A DNA stretch of 29,237 nucleotides from assembly GCA_039028975.1 (NCBI GenBank), contig JBCCHB010000190.1:1-29237 (forward strand), given 5' to 3'. Positions 22,807 through 29,200 of this stretch are shown one piece after another; position 1 is the stretch's first letter, and every line of letters begins with the position of its first letter. The stretch comes from JAHBNG01 sp039028975. GTDB taxonomy: Bacteria > Chloroflexota > Anaerolineae > Caldilineales > Caldilineaceae. The notes under the pieces were generated by a model that did not search any database, was not told where the DNA came from, and saw only the letters and a list, made by a program, of their open reading frames with translations. The translations under genes were made by a program, and so were the position numbers.

Positions 22807-22943
22807 ATCTGATCTTTATCAGCGAAGCAGGAGCAAATGAGCCAGCAAAACTGCCGGCATCTTTCGACGCGTGCAGTCCGGCCGCATCCAACCCAATAGT
22901 CGAAAAGCTAGAGGATATCGTTAGCTGGATTCGTGAGATGTGA
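22807..22943 (+). pseudogene. 3'-end remnant of a sixth G3E GTPase (type of copies 1-3)
   Basis: In the frame ending at the TGA of 22941-22943 this encodes LIFISEAGANEPAKLPASF, DACSP, SNPIVEKLED, SWIREM. It matches the last 45 residues of copies 1-3, which end DLVFIGEAGAIEPAKL, then SNPLVEKLE, SWIREI. Nothing upstream of this in the gene survives, since the yciC-type gene ends just before it. It shows that a further His-rich copy was present and was replaced or deleted, perhaps by recombination between copies. Confidence 0.8.
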
Positions 22944-23038
22944 GTACGATGTTCGACTTTGCTCACCAGAAGGTAGGTGAAATCGAGATGTTCAGCAACA
23001 CGAGCTATGGCGGCTGATGAAAGGATAGTGAAAAGCGA

Positions 23039-23797
23039 ATGAAGCGTGACAATACGATGACACGGCAATACTTTGTTGATGCTGGTATCACGCCCGGAAT
23101 GCGTGTGATTGAGATTGGTTGTGGCAACGGGGAGGTTACGCAGGAATTGGCTGAACTGGTCGGTCCTACCGGAACCGTGGTGGCGCTCGATCACAATGAA
23201 GATATGTTGGCGATGGCGCGAGAACGCATGACGGAGCAAGGGATCGAGCATGTTCATTTTGCGTCGGCGGATGTAACGGGAGATTTATCGGTGCTCGAGG
23301 CCCTGCAGGGCGAATCGTTCGACGCCTTGGCGGGTCGTCGAGTGTTGATGTATTTGCCTGATCCAGCCGATGCTCTTGGCCGCCTGGCCAGACGGCTGCG
23401 TAGCGGAGGGTTGGTAGTGTTTGAAGAAACGGATTCGACGATGGTCCCAGCCCGCACGTCACCGCTACCAGCCCATGATCAAGCGACGGCGTGGCTAAGA
23501 AGTATGATCGTGGCGGAAGGTGCCAACCCGGCGATGGGGTTCGCCTTGCCGACCACGCTTGCCAAGGCGGGGCTGCGCTTTGAACACATCCGCGCCGAAG
23601 CGATTATTCTTGGCCAGGGTACACAGTATCCGCTTTCTGTTCTTGTGAAGATGATGCGGCCTCGGCTGATTTCGTCCGGCATTGCGACCCAAGCAGAAGT
23701 CGATTCTCTCGTGACTCAACTGGATACTGAGGGTCACGACCCCACAAGTGTGTATATCTGGGCAATGAGCTTCTGTGCCTGGGCCTACAAGCCTTAA
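23039..23797 (+). CDS. Class I SAM-dependent methyltransferase
   Basis: This 252-residue protein has a Rossmann-type methyltransferase domain: motif I VIEIGCGNGEV (about 23-33), an acidic residue at the end of strand 2 (VVALDHNEDML), motif ASADV and post-motif LPDPADALGRLARRLRSGGLVVFEE. The C-terminal 110 residues may bind substrate. The substrate cannot be read. Arsenite methylation was considered, but no characteristic Cys set is present. The start is either ATG 23039 or 23057; AAAGGA lies about 14 bases before the first. It stands between the GTPase array and the nickel-type importer on the same strand. Confidence 0.78.
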   Translation: MKRDNTMTRQYFVDAGITPGMRVIEIGCGNGEVTQELAELVGPTGTVVALDHNEDMLAMARERMTEQGIEHVHFASADVTGDLSVLEALQGESFDALAGRRVLMYLPDPADALGRLARRLRSGGLVVFEETDSTMVPARTSPLPAHDQATAWLRSMIVAEGANPAMGFALPTTLAKAGLRFEHIRAEAIILGQGTQYPLSVLVKMMRPRLISSGIATQAEVDSLVTQLDTEGHDPTSVYIWAMSFCAWAYKP

Positions 23798-23851
23798 TGG
23801 TACAAAGACGCCCCTTATTTTACTCCATGTTGATTCAACAGGACTTATGCA

Positions 23852-23897
23852 CCCTGAGCTTGTCGAAGGGTATGATTCATGGCTTCGACAGGCTCAG
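23852..23897. repeat. REP-like inverted repeat
   Basis: TGAGCTTGTCGAAG (23855-23868) is mirrored by CTTCGACAGGCTCA (23883-23896), 13 of 14 bases pairing, with a 14-base loop. The CTTCGACA-GCTCAG core is the widespread REP/palindromic element seen in many bacterial genomes. It lies between the methyltransferase and the nickel-type binding protein gene and may be a transcript-stabilising hairpin. Confidence 0.75.
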
Positions 23898-23969
23898 CCA
23901 CCGGAAACTGCGCAAGTCCTGATAACAGACTCAACCATGGACAAATTCAATCACATTTTGGAGAAAAAG

Positions 23970-25571
23970 ATGCACAAAATACGTACAATTCTACTTGGCC
24001 TGCTCGTGCTGCTTGTTGCTGCGTGTGCGCCCGCCGCGATGGACGTATCGTCTGAGTCTGCGGGGCTAAACGCATCTGCAGCCGAACAGAAGCTGATTCT
24101 CGCCTCCGGGCGCAACCTGGGGCCGGGCAACCCTCATGCCTACGATTCGAGTATGGTCTTGCTCGATCTGATCTACGAGCCGTTGGTGCGCTATGCCCCC
24201 AACGGCACGATTACACCCGCGCTGGCCGAAGCGTGGGAGATTTCGGACGATGGTTTGACTTGGACCTTCTATCTGCGCTCTGATGTGACCTTCCACGACG
24301 GTACGCCCTTTAACGCCGAGGCCGCTCGCTGGAATCTGGAACGTTGGGTAGGAGACGAGGGCCACGGCTGGTTGCCTACTACCATGCTCATTTCCGGCGT
24401 CGAAACACCGGACGATGCCACATTGGTTGTGACCTTGGACGATGCCTACTACCCTGCCATGCAAGATTTCACCCTCATCCGCCCGGTACGCTTTCTTAGC
24501 CCCGCAGCAGTGGATGCGGACGAAAACTTTGCTCAGGCCATCGGTACCGGCCCCTGGCAAGTGGAGTCGCTGACCGATGAATCCGCCAGCCTCAGCCGCT
24601 ATGCAGAGTACTGGGGCGAGCTGCCCAGCCTGGAGCAGCTCGATATCGAAGTGGTGCTGGATGCACAGACGCGCGTGGCGGCTCTACAAAGCGGCGATCT
24701 GAACGCCATCGGTGGCGAATACCTAGGCAGCATTCCGCCCGAAAGCATGGCAGCGCTGGAACAGAACGAGGACGTGACGATCCTGAGCGCCGAGGGGACC
24801 ACCATTTTCTACATTGCTGCCAATCAGGAGAACTCGCCACTGGCGGATCGACAGGTACGCCAAGCCATCAACCATGCACTCGATCGCCAAGGTCTGGCGG
24901 ATGCCATTTTTGGTGGGCGCGCCGAGGTGGCCGAAGGATTGTTCCCGCCAGTTATTCCTTATGTGACATCGGCCGGTGTGGATACGTATACCTATGACCC
25001 CGATCAGGCACGTGCGTTGCTGGCCGACGCAGGTTGGACGTTGAACGATGCTGGCATGCTGGAGCGGGATGGGGAGCCGCTGGAGATTGATCTGGTCGTC
25101 GATCAATCGCGCTTGCCCCAAACCGCTTCCATGGCCACTGCCATCCAAGCACAGCTACAGGAAGTAGGAATCGTGCTGAACTTGCGGATGTACGACTACA
25201 GCGGCTGGCTAGACTCCTTCTTCGCCAAAGACTATGATTTAATCATGCGCTTTAGCTGGGGGCCACCCTATGATCCCCATACCCTCCTGGCGGGCGCGTT
25301 CCACACGGTCGATACCGAAGAAACGACTATATCTTACGCCGACGCCGAACTCGACGCCCTGATCGACGCGGTGCTGGTCTCCAACGATGAAGACGAACGA
25401 CAAGATCTCTATAACCAGATCTGGCAACACCTGGATGCCGAGTCAGCGATCATTCCGCTGGTCTACCCCCAGCGCGTCTATGCTGTGGGTGGCAACGTAG
25501 AAGGTTTCCGACTAGGCGGCACCGAATATGATCTCTCCTATGCGGTGCAGCAGGTAACGTTAGCCGAGTAA
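23970..25571 (+). CDS. nikA: ABC transporter substrate-binding lipoprotein, NikA-like (SBP family 5)
   Basis: This 533-residue family-5 substrate-binding protein has a lipoprotein signal with lipobox VAAC (Cys19). Segments TWTFYLRSDVTFHDGTPFNA, RPVRFLSP, AIGTGPW, DRQVRQAINHALDR and WGPPYDPH resemble NikA and the metallophore-binding CntA group more than dipeptide proteins. The frame opens at 23775, but ATG 23970 is chosen since GGAG (23960-23963) is correctly spaced and the signal peptide begins there. Two permease genes follow. Its likely ligand is nickel, or zinc/cobalt in a chelate, given the metal genes around; peptide transport is the alternative. No ATPase gene is in the window. Confidence 0.82.
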   Translation: MHKIRTILLGLLVLLVAACAPAAMDVSSESAGLNASAAEQKLILASGRNLGPGNPHAYDSSMVLLDLIYEPLVRYAPNGTITPALAEAWEISDDGLTWTFYLRSDVTFHDGTPFNAEAARWNLERWVGDEGHGWLPTTMLISGVETPDDATLVVTLDDAYYPAMQDFTLIRPVRFLSPAAVDADENFAQAIGTGPWQVESLTDESASLSRYAEYWGELPSLEQLDIEVVLDAQTRVAALQSGDLNAIGGEYLGSIPPESMAALEQNEDVTILSAEGTTIFYIAANQENSPLADRQVRQAINHALDRQGLADAIFGGRAEVAEGLFPPVIPYVTSAGVDTYTYDPDQARALLADAGWTLNDAGMLERDGEPLEIDLVVDQSRLPQTASMATAIQAQLQEVGIVLNLRMYDYSGWLDSFFAKDYDLIMRFSWGPPYDPHTLLAGAFHTVDTEETTISYADAELDALIDAVLVSNDEDERQDLYNQIWQHLDAESAIIPLVYPQRVYAVGGNVEGFRLGGTEYDLSYAVQQVTLAE

Positions 25572-25665
25572 GCTAGCGTATCATCAATGCAAAAATTCAG
25601 GCTAGCTAATAATGTGGATAGTGCGGAGGTAGCATCCTCAGATGCGATTTTGGTGGTCGCAATAA

Positions 25666-25721
25666 GGACCAAGGACTCAGGACCAAGGACCAAGGACCAA
25701 GGACTCAGGACTCAGGACTAA
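25666..25721 (+). repeat. Heptanucleotide tandem repeat (8 units)
   Basis: Eight contiguous 7-base units with the pattern GGAC followed by CAA, TCA or TAA run from 25666 to 25721. The order of the variants is CAA, TCA, CAA, CAA, CAA, TCA, TCA, TAA. It lies between the binding protein and the first permease gene, ending 11 bases before the permease ATG. Similar short tandem heptamers (STRR) are known in filamentous cyanobacteria. No ribosome binding site is seen after it, so it may affect expression of the permease genes. Confidence 0.9.
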
Positions 25722-25732
25722 CGTCAAGCTCC

Positions 25733-26665
25733 ATGATTCAGTATTTGCTCCGACGCGCGGCCTATTCGCTTGTGCTGCTAATTGGCTTAAGCTTTTTAGT
25801 CTATCTGCTGATCTATCTTGCACCGGCTGATCCAGCGCAGATGATCGCAGCCCAGCGGATCGGTGGCGGGCCCAACGCTGAGCAGATCGCCTGGGTGCGT
25901 GAGGAGTACGGGCTGGATCAACCTATTCTGGTGCAGTATGGCAAATGGCTCCAGCGCACCTTACGCGGCGATCTAGGTTACTCCATCCGAACAGACAACC
26001 CCATTGCGCAAGAGATTCTCAAGCATATCCGCTTCTCGGTTGTGCTGGGGGGACTGACCATGCTTTGCGTCTTGGCAGTGGCTGTGCCCGCAGGTCTCTG
26101 GGCAGCACTGCACGCGGGACAGCAGGGGGATCACTTGGTCCGTTTTCAAGCACTGGTGTGGGTCTCGGTGCCTGATTTCTGGCTTGGCTTTCTACTGATT
26201 TTGGTCTTTGCGGTGCATCTAGGGTGGCTGCCCGCGTTTGGAGCCAAGAGCTGGCAACACTACCTGTTGCCTATTGCCACCTTGGGGTTGGGCCATGCCG
26301 CCCGTCTCAGTCGGCTGCTGCGTTCATTGCTGCTGGACCAACTGCAGAGTGATTATCTGCGCACGGCCCGTTCCAAAGGGTTGAGCGTATCCGCCATCCT
26401 GCGGCGTCATCTGGCGCCCAACGTGGCCGTGCCTTTTGTCACCGTGGCCATGCAGCAATTTGGCATGTTGATCAGCGGCACGGTGATCGTCGAGACGCTC
26501 TTTAGCTTTCCAGGGTTGGGCAACTACTACATCCAAGCAGTGAACTATCGCGACATTCCCGTGATTCAAGCAACAGTGCTGTTCTTTGCTGGCATGATTT
26601 TGACGATCAACCTGCTGGTCGATCTCAGCTATACGCTTTTCGACCCACGCATCCGGTACACCTAA
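25733..26665 (+). CDS. nikB: ABC transporter permease, NikB/DppB family
   Basis: This 310-residue protein is an inner-membrane permease of the DppB/OppB/NikB family, with about six transmembrane helices. It opens MIQYLLRRAAYSLVLLIGLS and has the typical LAPADPA and GLDQPILVQYGKWL periplasmic segment, and the EAA coupling loop DYLRTARSKGLS. The C-terminus has VETLFSFPGLG and DPRIRY, family standards. Length is normal. It pairs with the permease at 26942 but is separated from it by a MITE-like element. No clear ribosome binding site precedes its ATG. Confidence 0.9.
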   Translation: MIQYLLRRAAYSLVLLIGLSFLVYLLIYLAPADPAQMIAAQRIGGGPNAEQIAWVREEYGLDQPILVQYGKWLQRTLRGDLGYSIRTDNPIAQEILKHIRFSVVLGGLTMLCVLAVAVPAGLWAALHAGQQGDHLVRFQALVWVSVPDFWLGFLLILVFAVHLGWLPAFGAKSWQHYLLPIATLGLGHAARLSRLLRSLLLDQLQSDYLRTARSKGLSVSAILRRHLAPNVAVPFVTVAMQQFGMLISGTVIVETLFSFPGLGNYYIQAVNYRDIPVIQATVLFFAGMILTINLLVDLSYTLFDPRIRYT

Positions 26666-26673
26666 CCTGAGTA

Positions 26674-26808
26674 AGGAATGGGTCGTAAATAAGTTGCGCG
26701 TTGGTGACTGGCACTTAACGTCCTAGCGAGCGTAAGACATGGTCTACCAACCAAGGAGCTTCGTGAGTGCCAGTCACCTTGTGTCCGAGTTATTTGATTC
26801 CCATTCCT
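26674..26808. mobile_element. MITE-like element with long terminal inverted repeats
   Basis: The 135-bp element begins AGGAATGGG (26674-26682) and ends CCCATTCCT (26800-26808). Inside, AAATAA is mirrored by TTATTT, and GGTGACTGGCACT (26703-26715) by AGTGCCAGTCACC (26766-26778), both perfect. The arms are about 45 bases each with some internal mismatch, around a ~50-base centre. CTGAG occurs just outside the left end and again at the right end, a possible target duplication. No ORF fits. It is inserted between two permease genes of one transporter, which suggests a non-autonomous transposable element or a folded RNA. Confidence 0.65.
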
Positions 26809-26941
26809 GAGCCAGAAAAGAATAGCTAGGAAGTTTCGCTTGGTTACAGTTGCAGAGCAACCAGGAAAGAAGTTCAGAGAAGGCTTCTCCTTCTCTTCCT
26901 TCAAAACTTCTGCCCTTCTTAGCTATTTGCTAAGGGAGAAA

Positions 26942-27859
26942 ATGGATGCCCAGCCCATGCATGAGCTGAAGTTGCCTACCCCGATGGGTAGCGCCCAGCG
27001 CGAATCCAAACAACGCAGGCGTCGGTGGCTTTATCTAAGCCACTTTTTCCGATATGGGCACGGCTCGCTCTTGGCATCCCTCGGAATTGCTACCATGTTG
27101 CTGATTGTCTTCCTATGCCTGGCTGCACCACTAACTGCGACCCATGATCCCACGGCCGTAGATTTACGCACGGGGTTACAAGCGCCATCGGCTGCTAACT
27201 GGCTGGGCACGGATCAGTTGGGGCGCGACGTGTGGAGTCGAGTCGTGTGGGCCGGGCGTGCTTCGTTGCTCGTCACGGGGGTGGTGCTGGTATTTTCCTT
27301 GGGCATCGGCCTGATGCTGGGGCTGCTCAGCGGTTACGGAGGCGGATGGGTCGACAACGTCATCATGCGCATCACCGATTTCTTCTATGCGTTGCCCCAA
27401 ATAATACTAGCGTTGGCACTAATCGGTGCTGTGGGGCCGAGCATTCCTGCGTTGATGGTTACCCTGACCATTGGCGGCTGGGTGAGCTATGCCCGGCTAA
27501 CGCGTAGTCTAGTGCTTGCCTTAAGCCAGTCTGATTTTGTCACTGCGGCCCGGGCCACCGGGGCCACAGACCGGCGGATTCTCACGCATCATCTGCTGCC
27601 GGGGGCCATTGGTCCCGTCTCCGTGCAACTGAGCCTGGACGCTGGTTCGACTATTTTGGCCGTGGCTGCGTTGAGCTTTTTGGGGCTAGGCATTCAACCA
27701 CCCACGCCCGAATGGGGGACCATGCTAGTAGAGGCGCGGCCCTATCTGAACCAAGCTCTACACCTGGTGCTGCCACCCGGGCTGGCAATCTTTTTGGTTG
27801 TCTTTGGCTGCAACACCTTGGGCGAAGCCTTAGAAAACCGTCTGCGGCCTGCAAGCTAA
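26942..27859 (+). CDS. nikC: ABC transporter permease, NikC/DppC family
   Basis: This 305-residue protein is the second permease of the importer. It has a cytoplasmic basic N-terminus, a first helix near residue 43, then HDPTAVDLRTGLQAPSAANWLGTDQLGRDVWSRV, of which GTDQLGRDVWSR is the DppC/NikC hallmark. The EAA loop reads VTAARATGATDRRIL and the C-terminus ends with LGLGIQPPTPEWGTML. ATG 26942 is chosen because GGGAG precedes it by about 5 bases; the frame continues upstream to 26840. It is followed by a terminator-like hairpin, not by nikD/nikE ATPase genes, so the system must borrow ATPases from elsewhere. Confidence 0.9.
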   Translation: MDAQPMHELKLPTPMGSAQRESKQRRRRWLYLSHFFRYGHGSLLASLGIATMLLIVFLCLAAPLTATHDPTAVDLRTGLQAPSAANWLGTDQLGRDVWSRVVWAGRASLLVTGVVLVFSLGIGLMLGLLSGYGGGWVDNVIMRITDFFYALPQIILALALIGAVGPSIPALMVTLTIGGWVSYARLTRSLVLALSQSDFVTAARATGATDRRILTHHLLPGAIGPVSVQLSLDAGSTILAVAALSFLGLGIQPPTPEWGTMLVEARPYLNQALHLVLPPGLAIFLVVFGCNTLGEALENRLRPAS

Positions 27860-27866
27860 GTAGACT

Positions 27867-27922
27867 GTAAACAAAGTATTTCGGCATCTTTACTCTGAAG
27901 AAATACCGAAATACCTGTTTAC
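27867..27922. terminator. Bidirectional terminator-like hairpin between converging operons
   Basis: GTAAACA plus GTATTTCGG (27867-27884) pairs with CCGAAATAC plus TGTTTAC (27906-27922), about 16 pairs with a small asymmetry. A T-run (TTTT) follows on the plus strand. It lies between the end of nikC and the end of the minus-strand metallothionein-like gene, so it may stop transcription from both sides. Confidence 0.75.
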
Positions 27923-27954
27923 TTTTGCTTGGGTACTTAAAGGCCACATGCTGA

Positions 27955-28056
27955 TTAACAACAGCAGCTTTCCTTACAGCATTCACAGGTTTTTTCGGTA
28001 CAGCAGCGTTTAGATTCCTTAGATGAGCAATCGCAGTTACATTTGTTGTTTGTCAT
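27955..28056 (-). CDS. Small Cys-rich metallothionein-like peptide (33 residues, 11 Cys)
   Basis: This 33-residue ORF has 11 cysteines (positions 6, 8, 10, 18, 19, 24, 26, 27, 31, 32, 33), one third of the peptide. They form the groups CNCDC, CC, CECC and CCC, separated by Lys/Glu/Ser. There are no aromatic residues, as in metallothioneins. The start ATG at 28056 has an excellent ribosome binding site (AAGGAG, 6 bases upstream), which supports real translation. It lies 22 bases downstream of an ArsR-type regulator gene on the same strand, the order seen for smtB-smtA-like pairs in function though not in orientation. Likely role is binding and buffering of soft metal ions. It is shorter than SmtA (about 56 residues) and has no obvious known family. 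Confidence 0.75.
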   Translation of the reverse strand: MTNNKCNCDCSSKESKRCCTEKTCECCKESCCC

Positions 28057-28078
28057 AAAAAGCTCCTTTTTTAGTGGG

Positions 28079-28375
28079 TTACGCGCGTTGTTCTTCGATT
28101 TGATCCGCGAGCATCCTCAGTTTTTGCGCGATTTCAGATCGATTAAGTGAGTAGATTCTCTCTCGACCCTTTTTTTCCATTTGTACAACTCCTTCCTGAG
28201 CCAGAACCCTCAGGTGACGTGAGGCAACCGATGAGTCCACGCTGCAACACTCGCATAAACACATCGCATTCTGAGGCTTCTCACATTCACAGAGTTTGTA
28301 AACGAGCGAAAGACGATTATATTCGCCCAGTGCCTTTAACAAATCTGCAAGTTCTTGTTGTTCCTTCGAGTCCAT
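28079..28375 (-). CDS. ArsR/SmtB-family metalloregulator with CxCxCC cluster
   Basis: This 98-residue protein is a winged-HTH regulator of the ArsR/SmtB family, usual length about 100. It opens ELADLLKALGEYNRLSLVYKL (core shown in part as LLKALGEYNRL). The metal region at the start of the recognition helix is CLCECCSVDSSVASRHL, with Cys39, 41, 43 and 44, close to the CVC site of ArsR/CadC sensors but richer. Two more Cys (29, 31) lie in helix 2. The wing (EKKGRERIYSLN) is normal. The frame opens with a TTG at 28426, but the promoter lies downstream of that, so ATG 28375 is chosen. It likely represses its own operon with the metallothionein-like gene. Metal is unknown: As, Cd, Zn or Hg. Confidence 0.85.
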   Translation of the reverse strand: MDSKEQQELADLLKALGEYNRLSLVYKLCECEKPQNAMCLCECCSVDSSVASRHLRVLAQEGVVQMEKKGRERIYSLNRSEIAQKLRMLADQIEEQRA

Positions 28376-28381
28376 AGCCTG

Positions 28382-28410
28382 ATTGTTGCATATTTGCGCA
28401 AATATGTCAA
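28382..28410 (-). promoter_or_regulatory. Promoter with embedded palindromic operator for the arsR-type operon
   Basis: On the minus strand, -35 TTGACA (28410-28405) and -10 AACAAT (28387-28382) are 17 bases apart. The spacer contains the perfect 18-bp palindrome CATATTTGCGCAAATATG (28389-28406). Bound repressor would block polymerase, as expected for ArsR/SmtB autoregulation. The predicted transcription start is only about 7 bases from the -10, at or near the ATG of 28375, so the mRNA could be leaderless. Confidence 0.75.
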
Positions 28411-28447
28411 TTTTGTCGGAACTCAAAATGTATTAAGCTTTCTGTGC

Positions 28448-28521
28448 CTAGTACAGAGCGGCCTAAAATAAGCCAGGGTTTTGAAGGCGAGATCACGGTT
28501 TTAACCAGCTAAAAACCCTGG
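28448..28521 (+). repeat. Dispersed 20-bp repeat copy 2 with adjacent inverted repeat
   Basis: CTAGTACAGAGCGGCCTAAA (28448-28467) repeats 13688-13707 with one difference. Right after it, CCAGGGTTTT (28473-28482) and AAAACCCTGG (28512-28521) form a perfect 10-bp inverted repeat around a 29-base centre. The 28427-28605 gap has no ORF. The repeat plus hairpin may be the end of a small mobile element. Confidence 0.55.
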
Positions 28522-28605
28522 TTTCTATCTCTTGATCTATTTGAGCCATCTTGTACCAGGTATTCAAATGAACGTGCATAATTCATACAAATATGGGGCT
28601 TCAAT

Positions 28606-29148
28606 ATGTCGATTACAATGTCTACAACGACAATGTCCACAACCAGCCAATCTACCGACTGGACAAGCTGGCTAAAACGCTGGGATGCACAACAGACCGG
28701 CTATCTACCCGAGCGCGAGGCACGCTTCGATGTCATGCTTACCGCGCTGGAGGTGCTGCTGCCAGAAGAGTTTGTGGCAGTGGATCTCTGTAGCGGACCG
28801 GGGTCGATCAGCCAGCGGCTGTTACAGAAATTTCCCCAAGCACGCAGTGTAGCCGTGGATCTAGATCCGGTGCTGCTGGCCATGGGGCAAGGGGCCTTGG
28901 GTACCATGAACGGACGGTTGCGCTGGGTCGATGCGGATGTAGGGGATCCAGCCTGGGTGGAGAAAGTAGGAGAAAGCCAAGTGGATGCCGTGCTAAGCAC
29001 GACCGCGCTACACTGGCTGCGCACGCCCGATCTCGTGCGGGTCTATCACGAATTGGGCCAGCTGATCCGCCCCGGTGGACTCTTCCTCAATGGCGACAAT
29101 TTCCTGCCCTACAGAACTTTTGTTCAGAAGGAGTGTCCCGTGATGTAG
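28606..29148 (+). pseudogene. SAM-dependent methyltransferase, 3' end lost (probably interrupted)
   Basis: The first 160 or so residues are a class I methyltransferase. Motif I is VAVDLCSGPGSISQRLL (about 57-73), an acidic loop is VAVDLDPVLLAMG, and DADVGDPAWVEKV, AVLSTTALHWLRTPDLVRVYHEL and LIRPGGLFLNGDNF follow. The N-terminus is low-complexity Met/Thr/Ser. Related proteins continue for about 80-100 more residues, but here the frame runs into FLPYRTFVQKECPVM and stops at 29148. The sequence from about 29110 onward looks unrelated and is followed by a new ORF, so an insertion is likely. A non-truncated short form cannot be ruled out. Confidence 0.6.
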
Positions 29149-29200
29149 CTGATGGTATGAAAAAGTCAGCGAAATAGTGTAGGGAAGTAAGGAATCAGTC

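Noticed and set aside
22775..23257. 160-codon minus-strand ORF
   Set aside because: Its C-terminal half is the exact antisense of the G3E remnant and the rest overlaps the methyltransferase start, so it is not a gene.
23039..23797. Arsenite methyltransferase (ArsM)
   Set aside because: It has general methyltransferase motifs only and lacks the set of conserved Cys expected of ArsM.
25666..25721. CRISPR-like array
   Set aside because: The units are contiguous 7-mers without spacers, and no cas gene or other repeat-spacer pattern is present in the window.
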